The notes under the pieces were generated by a model. That model was given only the letters and a program-made list of their open reading frames with translations. It searched no databases and was not told the DNA's origin. Of a stretch of 64,000 nucleotides of DNA, positions 34,973-42,958 are shown piece after piece. A program made the translations under genes and the position numbers. Position 1 is the first letter of the stretch. Each line of letters begins with the position of its first letter. Origin of the DNA: Parahaliea mediterranea (GTDB taxonomy: Bacteria; Pseudomonadota; Gammaproteobacteria; Pseudomonadales; Halieaceae); NCBI RefSeq assembly GCF_003402235.1, contig NZ_QEWO01000003.1, forward strand, positions 603,403 to 667,402, given 5' to 3'.

Positions 34973-37102
34973 ATGTCTGACACCAGCGGCGCCCGGGACG
35001 GCGCCATTACCCCGGCAGCCTTTGAACCGTTGAGCCCCGGTGCCCCCGGCCCACAGCGCCGGCACCACCCCCTGCGCTGGCTGCTGCTGGGCCTGGGGCT
35101 GCTGTTCGCCCTGCTGATGGCCTTTTTGCTGAGCGCCCGCTCGGTGCTGATCAGCGTGGACGCAAAGGGCGCGGCGGGCACGGATGCCAGCTCCGATGCC
35201 AGCTCCGATGCCAGCTCCCATGCCAGCCTCGACGCCCGCATCGACATCGACGGCCTGCACCTGCCCTTTGGCGAGCGGGTGCTGATTCGCCCCGGCAGCT
35301 ACCCCCTGAGCGCCAGCGCCACGGGTTATGCACCACTGCAAACCCGCCTGGAGGTCACTGACGATGACAGCCAGCAGGTGCTACTGACCCTGACACCCCT
35401 GCCGGGCCGCCTGGACATCAGCGCCGAGCCGGCCGGCGCCCGCGTGCTGCTGGATGGCGAGGCCCTGGGCAATGCGCCACTGAACAACCTGGAAGTGGCC
35501 GCCGGCCCCCACACCCTGCGCCTGGAGGCCCCGCGCTACCAGAGCTGGGAGCGCGAGATTGACGTCACCGGCCGCGAGCAGCGCCAGCAGGTGCAGGCCC
35601 AGCTGCTGCCGGCCTGGGCCGAGATCAGCCTTGCCAGCAACCCCGCCGGCGCCACCGTGCTGGTGGACGGCGAGGCGGTGGCCACCACCCCGGCAGTGGT
35701 TGAGGTACTGCAGGGCGAGCAGCGCCTTGGCCTCAGCCTGGCGGGCTTTGCCACCTGGCAGCAGACGCTGGAGGTTGTCGCCGGCCAGCCCCAGGACCTT
35801 GGCAACATCACCCTCACCCCCGCCGCCGGCGTGCTGCAACTGAGCAGCAGCCCGAGCGGCGCCAATGTCACCCTGGAGGGCGAATACCAGGGGCAGACCC
35901 CGCTGACGCTGGAGCTGGCGCCCGGGGTTGCCCAGCGCATCCAGCTGTCCCGGCCCGGCTATCGCCGCCACAGCGAAAGCCTGACCCTGGCCGCCGGCGA
36001 GCAGGACGAGCGCCATGTGCGCCTCAGCGCCCAGCTGGGCGAACTGCGCCTGGCGGTGAGCCCGCCGGAGGCCACGGTCAAGGTGAACGGCAAGGTGGTG
36101 GGCCAGGGCAGCCAGACCCTCAGCCTGCCGGCCTTCGAGCACCGCATTGAAGTGAGCCTGCCGGGCTACGCCACGGTGGTCCGGCGGGTCACCCCCCGCA
36201 GCGGTATCGAACAGCAGCTGGAATTTGCCCTGCAAACCCAGGAGGCCGCCAAGCTGGCCAAGCTCACACCACAAATCACCACCGCCCTGGGCCAGACCCT
36301 GAAGCTGTTCATCCCCGGCGATTCGCCCCTCAAGGAATTCACCCTGGGCGCCTCCCGGCGGGAGTCCGGCCGACGCGCCAACGAGGTGCTGCGCCCGGTG
36401 GCCCTGCAGCGCATGTTCTACCTGCAGACCACCGAGGTCACCAATGCCCAGTTCCGCCAGTTCCAGGCCAACCATAATTCCGGCCAGGTGGAAGGCAACA
36501 GCCTGAACCGCGAGCACCAGCCCGTGGCCGCCGTCAGCTGGCAGCAGGCAGCCCAGTTCTGCAACTGGCTGAGCCGCAAGGAGGGCCTGGAACCCTTCTA
36601 CCGGCAGGAGCAGGGCATCGTCACCGGCTTTAACCCCAACGCACTGGGTTACCGCCTGCCGAGCGAGACGGAGTGGGCCTGGGCGGCCCGCGCCGAGGGC
36701 GAGAGCCTGCTCAAGTTTCCCTGGGGCGAGACCTTCCCCCCCACCGAGCCGGTGGAGAACTACGCCGACAACACCTCGGCCTATGTGACCGGCCGTATTC
36801 TCAACGGCTACACCGATGGCTACGTGGTCAGCGCGCCGGTGGCGTCCTTCAAACCCAACAGCAAGGGCCTGTACGATATGGGCGGCAATGTGGCGGAGTG
36901 GGTGCACGATGTGTACACCATCCCGCCGGCCAACGCCGGGCGCGAAACCGACCCCCTCGGCGCCCAGAGCGGCGATAACTTTGTGATTCGCGGGGCCAGC
37001 TGGTCACTCAGCAAACTGGCCGAACTGCGTTTGTCCTACCGCGATTATGGGCAAGCCGCACGCGATGACGTAGGATTTCGCATTGCGCGTTACGCGGAGT
37101 AA
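34973..37102 (+). CDS. PEGA-repeat protein with C-terminal SUMF1/FGE-like fold (operon gene 5)
   Basis: 709 residues. One membrane span (about 34-54), a degenerate 12-bp-repeat linker (residues 71-86, DASS units), then at least four PEGA domains (about 140-205, 212-275, 283-350, 355-420; for example ISAEPAGARVLLDGEALGNAPL). The last 265 residues match the formylglycine-generating-enzyme/SUMF1 fold (TTEVTNAQFRQF, YRLPSETEWAWAAR, GLYDMGGNVAEWVHD, FVIRGASWS, DDVGFRIAR). The catalytic Cys pair of true FGE, normally just before the final GFR, is missing, so this is probably a binding or structural version, as in GldK/GldJ-type proteins of other motors. Confidence 0.85.
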   Translation: MSDTSGARDGAITPAAFEPLSPGAPGPQRRHHPLRWLLLGLGLLFALLMAFLLSARSVLISVDAKGAAGTDASSDASSDASSHASLDARIDIDGLHLPFGERVLIRPGSYPLSASATGYAPLQTRLEVTDDDSQQVLLTLTPLPGRLDISAEPAGARVLLDGEALGNAPLNNLEVAAGPHTLRLEAPRYQSWEREIDVTGREQRQQVQAQLLPAWAEISLASNPAGATVLVDGEAVATTPAVVEVLQGEQRLGLSLAGFATWQQTLEVVAGQPQDLGNITLTPAAGVLQLSSSPSGANVTLEGEYQGQTPLTLELAPGVAQRIQLSRPGYRRHSESLTLAAGEQDERHVRLSAQLGELRLAVSPPEATVKVNGKVVGQGSQTLSLPAFEHRIEVSLPGYATVVRRVTPRSGIEQQLEFALQTQEAAKLAKLTPQITTALGQTLKLFIPGDSPLKEFTLGASRRESGRRANEVLRPVALQRMFYLQTTEVTNAQFRQFQANHNSGQVEGNSLNREHQPVAAVSWQQAAQFCNWLSRKEGLEPFYRQEQGIVTGFNPNALGYRLPSETEWAWAARAEGESLLKFPWGETFPPTEPVENYADNTSAYVTGRILNGYTDGYVVSAPVASFKPNSKGLYDMGGNVAEWVHDVYTIPPANAGRETDPLGAQSGDNFVIRGASWSLSKLAELRLSYRDYGQAARDDVGFRIARYAE
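35183..35230 (+). repeat. 12-bp in-frame tandem repeat encoding Asp-Ala-Ser-Ser
   Basis: Three identical GATGCCAGCTCC units (35183-35218) and one diverged (35219-35230) encode a four-residue repeat in the linker of the PEGA/SUMF1 protein, directly after the membrane span. Length variation between strains would change the linker without shifting frame. Confidence 0.85.
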
Positions 37103-37106
37103 GGGC

Positions 37107-37364
37107 ATGACATTCCCCCAGGCACTGCTGTGTTTGCTGTTACTGGTAAGCGGCCCGGGCCTGGCCCAGGCGCCGGCCGGCGACAGCGAGCCCAACCCGT
37201 CCGCGCCAGCCGCCGGCGCACCGGCGCCTGCCGATGCGACCGACAAGCCCGACGCTCCCGATAAGCCCGACAGCCCGCCCCCGCGGGACAATTCCCCCTT
37301 CGACTACCAGGCATCGGAGCAGATTTCCGAGGATCTCTCGGTCTCCTTCCCGGTCGACATTTAG
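37107..37364 (+). CDS. Small secreted Pro/Asp-rich protein (operon gene 6)
   Basis: 85 residues from the ATG at 37107, four bases after the preceding stop. A signal peptide (about 1-20, LLLLVSGPGLAQA) is followed by a disordered Pro/Ala/Asp tract (DKPDAPDKPDSPPP) and a short acidic end (ISEDLSVSFPVDI). No family recognised. Its place directly before the proton-channel gene suggests it belongs to the same complex. Confidence 0.6.
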   Translation: MTFPQALLCLLLLVSGPGLAQAPAGDSEPNPSAPAAGAPAPADATDKPDAPDKPDSPPPRDNSPFDYQASEQISEDLSVSFPVDI

Positions 37365-37399
37365 TGTCGTGAAGGTAGACGCTATCAATAGGACAGTGC

Positions 37400-38197
37400 A
37401 TGAAAACCCGAATGTCATCCGAGTTTATCTTCCAGATCTTCGCCCTGCTCATTGCGATCATCGTGGTGCACGCCGTCTACGTGGGCGCCATTCGCCCCAC
37501 CGCCGATGCGCAGATCCGCGAGGAGATGGCCCTGCAGGCAGCGGGCGAGGACTTTGTGCCCGAGCGTAGCTTTGCGGTGGTGATCCGCGACTTTGAGCAG
37601 GAGGCCTGTTTCATCCTGCTGATCTGGGCCCTGGCCATCATGGCCTACAAGGGCCGCCGCACCCTGCAGGAACAGCAGATCATGGACCGTGCCCTGCTGG
37701 AGGTGCCCGAGGGCACCAGCGTGCTGCCCGAAGACGCCCGCGAGTACAGCCGGGCGCTGGAGGCCCTGCCAGACAGGGAGCAGGACTTCCTGCTGCCGCG
37801 CACCCTGCTGGCCGCCCTGCAGCGCTTTGCCACCACCGGCAGCATCCAGGCCGTGTCCGACACCATCAAGGAGCAGTGCGAGGTGGAGTCGGATCGCCTC
37901 GACTCGGAGCTGTCCATGGTGCGCTATATCGCCTGGGCCATTCCCTCCATCGGGTTTATCGGCACCGTGCGCGGTATCGGCGACGCCCTCGGCCAGGCCT
38001 ACAAGGCGGTGGAGGGCGACATCTCCGGCGTCACCGTGAGCCTGGGCGTGGCCTTCAACAGCACCTTTGTGGCCCTGGTGTTGTCCATCGTCATCATGTT
38101 CTGCCTGCACCAGTTGCAGCTGTCACAGGAGCGCCTGGTGCTGGACGCCCAGCGCTACGCAGACAAGCGCCTGCTGCGCCACCTGGTAGCCCACTGA
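37400..38197 (+). CDS. MotA/TolQ/ExbB-type proton channel protein (operon gene 7)
   Basis: 265 residues with four likely membrane helices (about 9-29, 70-86, 175-198, 212-238). The last two carry the MotA_ExbB signature: IPSIGFIGTVRGIGDALG, matching the ExbB/TolQ GLLGTVxG pattern, and VSLGVAFNSTFVALVLSIVIM, with pore-lining Thr residues retained. A cytoplasmic loop of about 85 residues separates helices two and three, more like ExbB/TolQ than MotA. No tonB/exbD or tolR/tolA gene is adjacent; the candidate partners are the two vWA proteins downstream. It overlaps the next start (TGATG). Confidence 0.88.
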   Translation: MKTRMSSEFIFQIFALLIAIIVVHAVYVGAIRPTADAQIREEMALQAAGEDFVPERSFAVVIRDFEQEACFILLIWALAIMAYKGRRTLQEQQIMDRALLEVPEGTSVLPEDAREYSRALEALPDREQDFLLPRTLLAALQRFATTGSIQAVSDTIKEQCEVESDRLDSELSMVRYIAWAIPSIGFIGTVRGIGDALGQAYKAVEGDISGVTVSLGVAFNSTFVALVLSIVIMFCLHQLQLSQERLVLDAQRYADKRLLRHLVAH

Positions 38198-39501
38198 TGA
38201 GCGTTGCCATCCTCGACCTGAACGACGCCAACCTGCAGTTGTGGCACGGCGAGCGTCACCTGCAGAGCCCTGGCTACGCCCTGCTTGAAGGCAGTGAATA
38301 CCGCTTTGGCAATGCCGCCCGGGCCGCCGCCCGGCTGCGCCCGCGGGATGTCTCCACCCGCTACTGGAGCCAGCTGAACACCCAGCCCCTGCAACCGGCC
38401 CTGGGCCCGGCCCGGCACAGCGCCGACCTGGTACACGCCCACCTGCTGGCCCTGCACAAAGAAGCCGGCGAACCCGAAGACGTGCTGCTGGCAGTGCCCG
38501 GCAACCTGGAGCGGGAACAGCTGTCGCTGCTGCTCGGGATTATCCAGCAGTGCCCTTTCGAGGCGGTGGGGCTGGTGAACCGCAGTGTGGCCCTGACCCA
38601 ACCCGAGACCACCACCGGGCGCCTGTTTCACCTGGAGTTCCAGCTGCACCAGGCCCTGCTGAGCGAACTTGAAGACAGCCACGGCAGCCGCCGGGTCCTG
38701 CGCAGTCAGCCGCTACCCGGCTGCGGCCTGCTGCCGCTGCAGGAGCGCCTGGTGGAGATCATCGCCACCCACTTTATCCGCCAGACCCGCTTCGATCCCC
38801 GGCGCAAAGCCGGCACCGAGCAGGACCTCTACGACGCCCTGCCCTCGGCCCTGCAGGCGCTGCATGAGCGCGGCGAAGCCAGCCTGTCCATCGCCGGCTA
38901 CAACACCCGGGTGCAGGCGGCGGCGCTGGAAGAAGCCGGCCAGCGCCTGTTTGGCCGGGTTACCGAATTAACCGGCGGCGATGCCGTTACCCTGCTGGCC
39001 GACCCGCTGGCAACGCTGCTGCCCGGCGCCGCCCGGCACCTGCCGGGCCTGCAGGTGCTGGCGCGCAACCGCCTGCCCGGCGTGTGCCGTGAGCTGGAGG
39101 ACCACATTGTGCAGCGCCAGGGGCCCCTGTCGCTGGTCAGCGCCCTGCCCTGCAGTGCGCCACAAGTGCCGGCGGAGCCCGCCCCGGCGGCGGCAAGTGC
39201 TGCACCTGTCGCCGCAGTCACCCCAGAGCCCGCACCCGCGCCAACCAGCCGCAGCCCGGCGCCCGCCCCGGCCAGCGGCCCCAGCCACCTGCTGCAGGGC
39301 TTTCGCGCGCGCCCCCTTGACCCCGAGGGCACCCCGCTGGACAACGGCGGCGAGCTCTATGTTGCCCGCGGCGAATGGCAGCTGCGTGGCGCCGGCGCCA
39401 CCGTCAACGGCCTGCCCTACACCCCCGGCCAGGCCCTGAAGTGCGGCGACACCCTGGCCGTGGCCGGCACCCTCGCCGGGGTGTTGATCGAGGTCGTTTG
39501 A
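38197..39501 (+). CDS. Actin/Hsp70-fold-like protein with FHA-like tail (operon gene 8)
   Basis: 434 residues, no signal peptide, so cytoplasmic. The opening AILDLNDANLQLWHGERH and the later VLLAVPGNLEREQLSLLLGII followed by AVGLVNRSVAL mirror the first phosphate loop and the subdomain that ends in the 'NEPTAAA' region of Hsp70/actin ATPases. An Ala/Pro linker (about 325-365) leads to a 70-residue beta domain with TVNGLPYTPGQALKCGDTLAVAG, resembling an FHA domain core without clear phosphothreonine-binding residues. It could be a cytoplasmic regulator of the adjacent channel. Fold call by eye, moderate certainty. Confidence 0.6.
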   Translation: MSVAILDLNDANLQLWHGERHLQSPGYALLEGSEYRFGNAARAAARLRPRDVSTRYWSQLNTQPLQPALGPARHSADLVHAHLLALHKEAGEPEDVLLAVPGNLEREQLSLLLGIIQQCPFEAVGLVNRSVALTQPETTTGRLFHLEFQLHQALLSELEDSHGSRRVLRSQPLPGCGLLPLQERLVEIIATHFIRQTRFDPRRKAGTEQDLYDALPSALQALHERGEASLSIAGYNTRVQAAALEEAGQRLFGRVTELTGGDAVTLLADPLATLLPGAARHLPGLQVLARNRLPGVCRELEDHIVQRQGPLSLVSALPCSAPQVPAEPAPAAASAAPVAAVTPEPAPAPTSRSPAPAPASGPSHLLQGFRARPLDPEGTPLDNGGELYVARGEWQLRGAGATVNGLPYTPGQALKCGDTLAVAGTLAGVLIEVV

Positions 39502-39504
39502 GCC

Positions 39505-40596
39505 ATGGCCCGGAAGAAACGCGGCTTTACCACCTTCAGCCTGAGCTTTCTGGACATCATGTCCTGTGGCTTTGGGGCGGTGGTGCTGGTGTTTCTGATC
39601 ATCGACCACTCCATTGAGGTGCAGTCGGAGGAGTTGAACCGGGACCTGCTGTCCGAGGTCAATCTACTGGAGGAGGACATCGCCGACGGCGAGGAGGGCC
39701 TGGTGCGCCTGCGCAATACCCTGTCCGATATCGACCTGCAGATGGTGGAGGCCCAGGGCCGGGCCAGCCGCATCAACGAGCAGATCGACGAGTACGAAGC
39801 CCTGATTGCCGGGCTGCGGGACGAGGGCTTTACCGAGCGCGAGGACATCGAGCAGATCAAGGCGGAAATCCGCTCGCTGGAAGAAGAAGTCAAAAAGCTG
39901 CAGGAGGCGGCGCGGGAAAACAGCGGCCGCAGCGCCCGCAGCTTCACCGGCGAGGGCAACCGCCAGTACCTCACCGGCCTCAACCTGGGTGGCAAGTACA
40001 TCGCGGTGCTGGTGGATGTGTCCTCCAGCATGCTGGCCGACCGCCTGGTGAACATCATTCGCCTGCGCAATATGGACCCGTCCATCCAGCGCAAGGCAGA
40101 CAAGTGGAGCCGCGCCCTCAACACCGTCGACTGGCTCAGCGCCCAGCTGCCGGCCAGCAGCTACTACCAGGTGATTACCTTCAACACCGAGGCCAAAGCC
40201 GCCCTGCCCGGCACCGACGGCAAGTGGCTGGAGGTGGCCAACCAGAAACAGCTGGAATCGGTGTCCGGCGAGCTGCGCAAGCTCACCCCCAGCGGCGGCA
40301 CCAGCCTGTTCAACGCCTTCGCCGCGCTGAACGCGCTGTCGCCCGCGCCCGACAATATCTTCCTGATCACCGACGGCCTGCCCACCCAGGGCGCCACCAC
40401 CCCCCGGGGCAGCAAGGTGAGTGGCAAACAGCGCCTGGAGCTGTACCGCCAGGCCATCAAGCAACTGCCGCGCAACGTACCGGTGAATATCATCCTGGCG
40501 CCCATGGAAGGGGACCCGATGGCCGCCTCGGAATTCTGGCAGCTCGCCCAGGCCACCAAAGGCTCCTTTATGAGCCCCTCGAAGGACTGGCCCTGA
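39505..40596 (+). CDS. Membrane-anchored vWA protein with ExbD/MotB-like span (operon gene 9)
   Basis: 363 residues. The short basic N-terminus leads into one membrane span (about 14-34) beginning SFLDIMSCGFGAVVLVFLII, with an Asp (D17) at the start of the helix, where ExbD, TolR and MotB have their proton-binding Asp. A long coiled coil (about 40-140, ELNRDLLSEVNLLEEDI...) carries a von Willebrand A domain (about 165-355) with an intact MIDAS: DVSSS (D171), Thr in SGGTSLF and Asp in LITDGLP. The vWA domain should be periplasmic. Its stop overlaps the next start (TGATG). Confidence 0.85.
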   Translation: MARKKRGFTTFSLSFLDIMSCGFGAVVLVFLIIDHSIEVQSEELNRDLLSEVNLLEEDIADGEEGLVRLRNTLSDIDLQMVEAQGRASRINEQIDEYEALIAGLRDEGFTEREDIEQIKAEIRSLEEEVKKLQEAARENSGRSARSFTGEGNRQYLTGLNLGGKYIAVLVDVSSSMLADRLVNIIRLRNMDPSIQRKADKWSRALNTVDWLSAQLPASSYYQVITFNTEAKAALPGTDGKWLEVANQKQLESVSGELRKLTPSGGTSLFNAFAALNALSPAPDNIFLITDGLPTQGATTPRGSKVSGKQRLELYRQAIKQLPRNVPVNIILAPMEGDPMAASEFWQLAQATKGSFMSPSKDWP

Positions 40597-41594
40597 TGGC
40601 ACGACGACGCCCCCCTGAAGAGTTTTCCATGTCCTTCCTGGACGTGATCTGCTGTGGTTTTGGCGCGGTGATCCTGCTGCTGATGATTACCAAGACCGTG
40701 CAGCCGCAAATCATCGAGGCCTCAACCGTCAACCTTGAGGGCAAGATGGCCGCGCTGCAGGAACAGCTGTTTGAGATTCGCGGCGAAACTATCGTGCTCA
40801 ACCGCGACCTCAACGCCAAGCATGAGCAGCTGTCCAGCTACGAGGACAAAATCGCCATCCTGCGCGGCCAGCTGGCCAGCGCCAAGGCCCGCTACGACAG
40901 CATTCAGGTGCAGGACAACAGCAACTCGGTGATCGCCGGCGAACTGGCTGACGCCCGCCAGTCCCTCACCGCGGAAATGGAACGCCTGCTGGGTCGCCAG
41001 CACCAATCGCAGAACAACCTCATCGGTGGCATCCCGGTAGACAGCGAGTACATCATCTTCATCATCGACACCTCCGGCTCCATGTTCTCCTACAGCTGGG
41101 ATCGTATGCTGGCCGAGCTGGAGGCAACCCTCAGCATCTACCCGGAAGTGAAGGGCATACAAATCCTGAACGACATGGGCAACTACATGTTCAGCCGCTA
41201 TCGCGGCCAGTGGATTCCCGACACCCCCGGGCGGCGCAAGGTGATCATGCAGAACCTGCGCAACTGGAATGTGTTCAGCAACTCCAGCCCGGTGGAGGGC
41301 ATTACCCAGGCCATTCGCACCTTCTACGACCCCAACAAGAAAATCAGCATCTACGTGTTCGGCGACGAATTCACCGGCGAGTCCATCGCCCAGGTGGTGG
41401 GCACCGTGGACCGTTTGAACAGCGAAAGCGCCGACGGCCGGCGCCGGGTGCGCATTCACGCGGTGGGTTTCCCGGTGCAGTTTATTCGCCCGCCCCACCT
41501 GCAAACGACCGGCATCCGCTTTGCTACACTTATGCGAGAACTGACCTACCGCAACGGAGGCACCTTTGTCGGGCTCAATGACTTCCGGCCCTGA
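40596..41594 (+). CDS. Second membrane-anchored vWA protein with ExbD/MotB-like span (operon gene 10)
   Basis: 332 residues, same architecture as the preceding gene: SFLDVICCGFGAVILLLMIT span with D16, coiled coil (about 45-135) and a vWA domain (about 150-330) with DTSGS (D158) and a third MIDAS-type Asp in YVFGDEFTG. The two spans are strikingly alike (SFLDxxxCGFGAV), but the vWA domains differ, suggesting an old duplication and a heterodimeric B-subunit. It overlaps the next gene by 17 bases. Confidence 0.85.
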   Translation: MARRRPPEEFSMSFLDVICCGFGAVILLLMITKTVQPQIIEASTVNLEGKMAALQEQLFEIRGETIVLNRDLNAKHEQLSSYEDKIAILRGQLASAKARYDSIQVQDNSNSVIAGELADARQSLTAEMERLLGRQHQSQNNLIGGIPVDSEYIIFIIDTSGSMFSYSWDRMLAELEATLSIYPEVKGIQILNDMGNYMFSRYRGQWIPDTPGRRKVIMQNLRNWNVFSNSSPVEGITQAIRTFYDPNKKISIYVFGDEFTGESIAQVVGTVDRLNSESADGRRRVRIHAVGFPVQFIRPPHLQTTGIRFATLMRELTYRNGGTFVGLNDFRP

Positions 41595-42288
41595 GGGGCA
41601 AACCATCCCACGCTGGCGAGCCCTGCCCCGGAGCCTGGCGCTGCTGCTGTGTTGCGCGCTGCTGGCGGCCTGCGGCCCCAACGAGGTGGCGGTGAAGGGC
41701 CAGTTCCCCACCCCGCTGATGAACAAGCTGCCGCTGAATATCGGCGTGTGGTACGACGAGGGCTTTCGCACCCACGAGTTCTTTGACGAGGCCAAGGGCC
41801 GTGCAGAGTCCGGGTGGATTGTCAAAACCGGCGAAGCCCAGACCCAGATGTGGGACACCGTGCTGCCCGGCATGTTCACCAGCGTGGTACACATGAAGGG
41901 CAAGCCCGAGCCGGGGCAGATGAACCAGGCGGTGGATGCGGTGCTGATCCCCCATGTGGACGAGCTGCAGTACGCCATTCCCACCCACACCAATGTGAAG
42001 GTTTACGAAATTTGGATGCGCTACCGCTTCGAGCTGGTGGGCCCCGGCGGCAAGCCTTTGGCCGAATGGACAATGACCGCCTACGGCAAAACCCCCACCG
42101 CCTTCCTGCAAAGCGACGAGGCGGCGGTGAACCTGGCGGCGGTGGTAGCCCTGCGCGATGCCGGCGCCAACTTCGCCACCAACTTCACCCGGGTGCCCCA
42201 GGTGCAGGACTGGCTGGCCCAGCGCCAGGCGCCACCGGCCGGCGTTGCCGGCACCCAGCCGGCACCTGCCGCGGAGGGCTCCCTGTGA
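41578..42288 (+). CDS. Envelope lipoprotein, unknown family (operon gene 11)
   Basis: 236 residues from the ATG at 41578, inside the previous gene. Lipobox LLAAC (Cys about residue 33). The mature part (LPLNIGVWYDEGFRTHEF, VYEIWMRYRFELVGPGGKPLAEW) has an alpha/beta look like the accessory lipoproteins that sit at the outer membrane of envelope machines. No family recognised. Stop and next start overlap (TGATG). Confidence 0.72.
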   Translation: MTSGPEGQTIPRWRALPRSLALLLCCALLAACGPNEVAVKGQFPTPLMNKLPLNIGVWYDEGFRTHEFFDEAKGRAESGWIVKTGEAQTQMWDTVLPGMFTSVVHMKGKPEPGQMNQAVDAVLIPHVDELQYAIPTHTNVKVYEIWMRYRFELVGPGGKPLAEWTMTAYGKTPTAFLQSDEAAVNLAAVVALRDAGANFATNFTRVPQVQDWLAQRQAPPAGVAGTQPAPAAEGSL

Positions 42289-42953
42289 TGTTAGCCAAGA
42301 CCCTGCGCGCAAGCCTGCTGATTCTCGCCCTGCCGCTCACCGGCTGCGTGACCGCCACCGTGGATGAAATGGTTTTCAACGAGCCGGTGCACGGCATTGG
42401 CGATGCCAGCGTGGTGATCCTCGGCCGGCGCCACGCCAGCGACTACGAGACCGAGCCGGACTTCATCGAATGCGTGGGCGACCACATTGCCGCCCGCGAC
42501 AAGGCGATCACCGTGGTGGGCGAGCTGGATTTTATCAACGCCCTGTACCCCTGGTTTGAACCGCGCACCGCGCCCCTCTACCCCGAAGACTTGGAAAAGC
42601 TCATGCAGCAGGCGCCGGTGGCGCAAAGGCTGGCCGAGCTGCGCACCCACTACATGATCTGGATCGACGGCAGCACCGTCCGCACCGACTCCGCCGGCTC
42701 CATGACCTGCGGCATTGGCCCTGGGGGCGCCGGCTGCTTCGGCTTTGGCACCTGGGGCAACGACTCCAACTACGAAGCCACCATCTGGGACTTCACCAAC
42801 CGCGCCGAGGTGGGTCGCATCAACGCCACGGCCAGCGGCCAGTCCTACATGCCGGCGGTGGTGGTGCCCATTCCCATCATTGCCCCGGTGCAGGGCACCG
42901 CCTGCGACAGCGTGGGCGACCAGTTGCTGAAATTCCTGTCCAGCGAGCACTAG
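42288..42953 (+). CDS. Envelope lipoprotein, unknown family (operon gene 12)
   Basis: 221 residues. Lipobox LPLTGC. The mature part includes ASVVILGRRHASDYETEPDFIECVGDHI, then a Gly/Cys-rich loop (TCGIGPGGAGCFGFGTWG) and a short hydrophobic VVVPIPIIAPV near the end. Three or four Cys residues could form a disulfide in the periplasm. No homologue recognised. Five bases separate it from the M48 protease gene. Confidence 0.72.
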   Translation: MLAKTLRASLLILALPLTGCVTATVDEMVFNEPVHGIGDASVVILGRRHASDYETEPDFIECVGDHIAARDKAITVVGELDFINALYPWFEPRTAPLYPEDLEKLMQQAPVAQRLAELRTHYMIWIDGSTVRTDSAGSMTCGIGPGGAGCFGFGTWGNDSNYEATIWDFTNRAEVGRINATASGQSYMPAVVVPIPIIAPVQGTACDSVGDQLLKFLSSEH

Positions 42954-42958
42954 CGCCT

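Noticed and set aside
34973..37102. Active formylglycine-generating enzyme for a sulfatase
   Set aside because: Catalytic Cys residues are absent and no sulfatase gene lies nearby.
37400..41594. Zorya anti-phage system (zorAB)
   Set aside because: The channel is ExbB-like, but the partners have vWA rather than OmpA domains and no ZorC, ZorD or ZorE is present.
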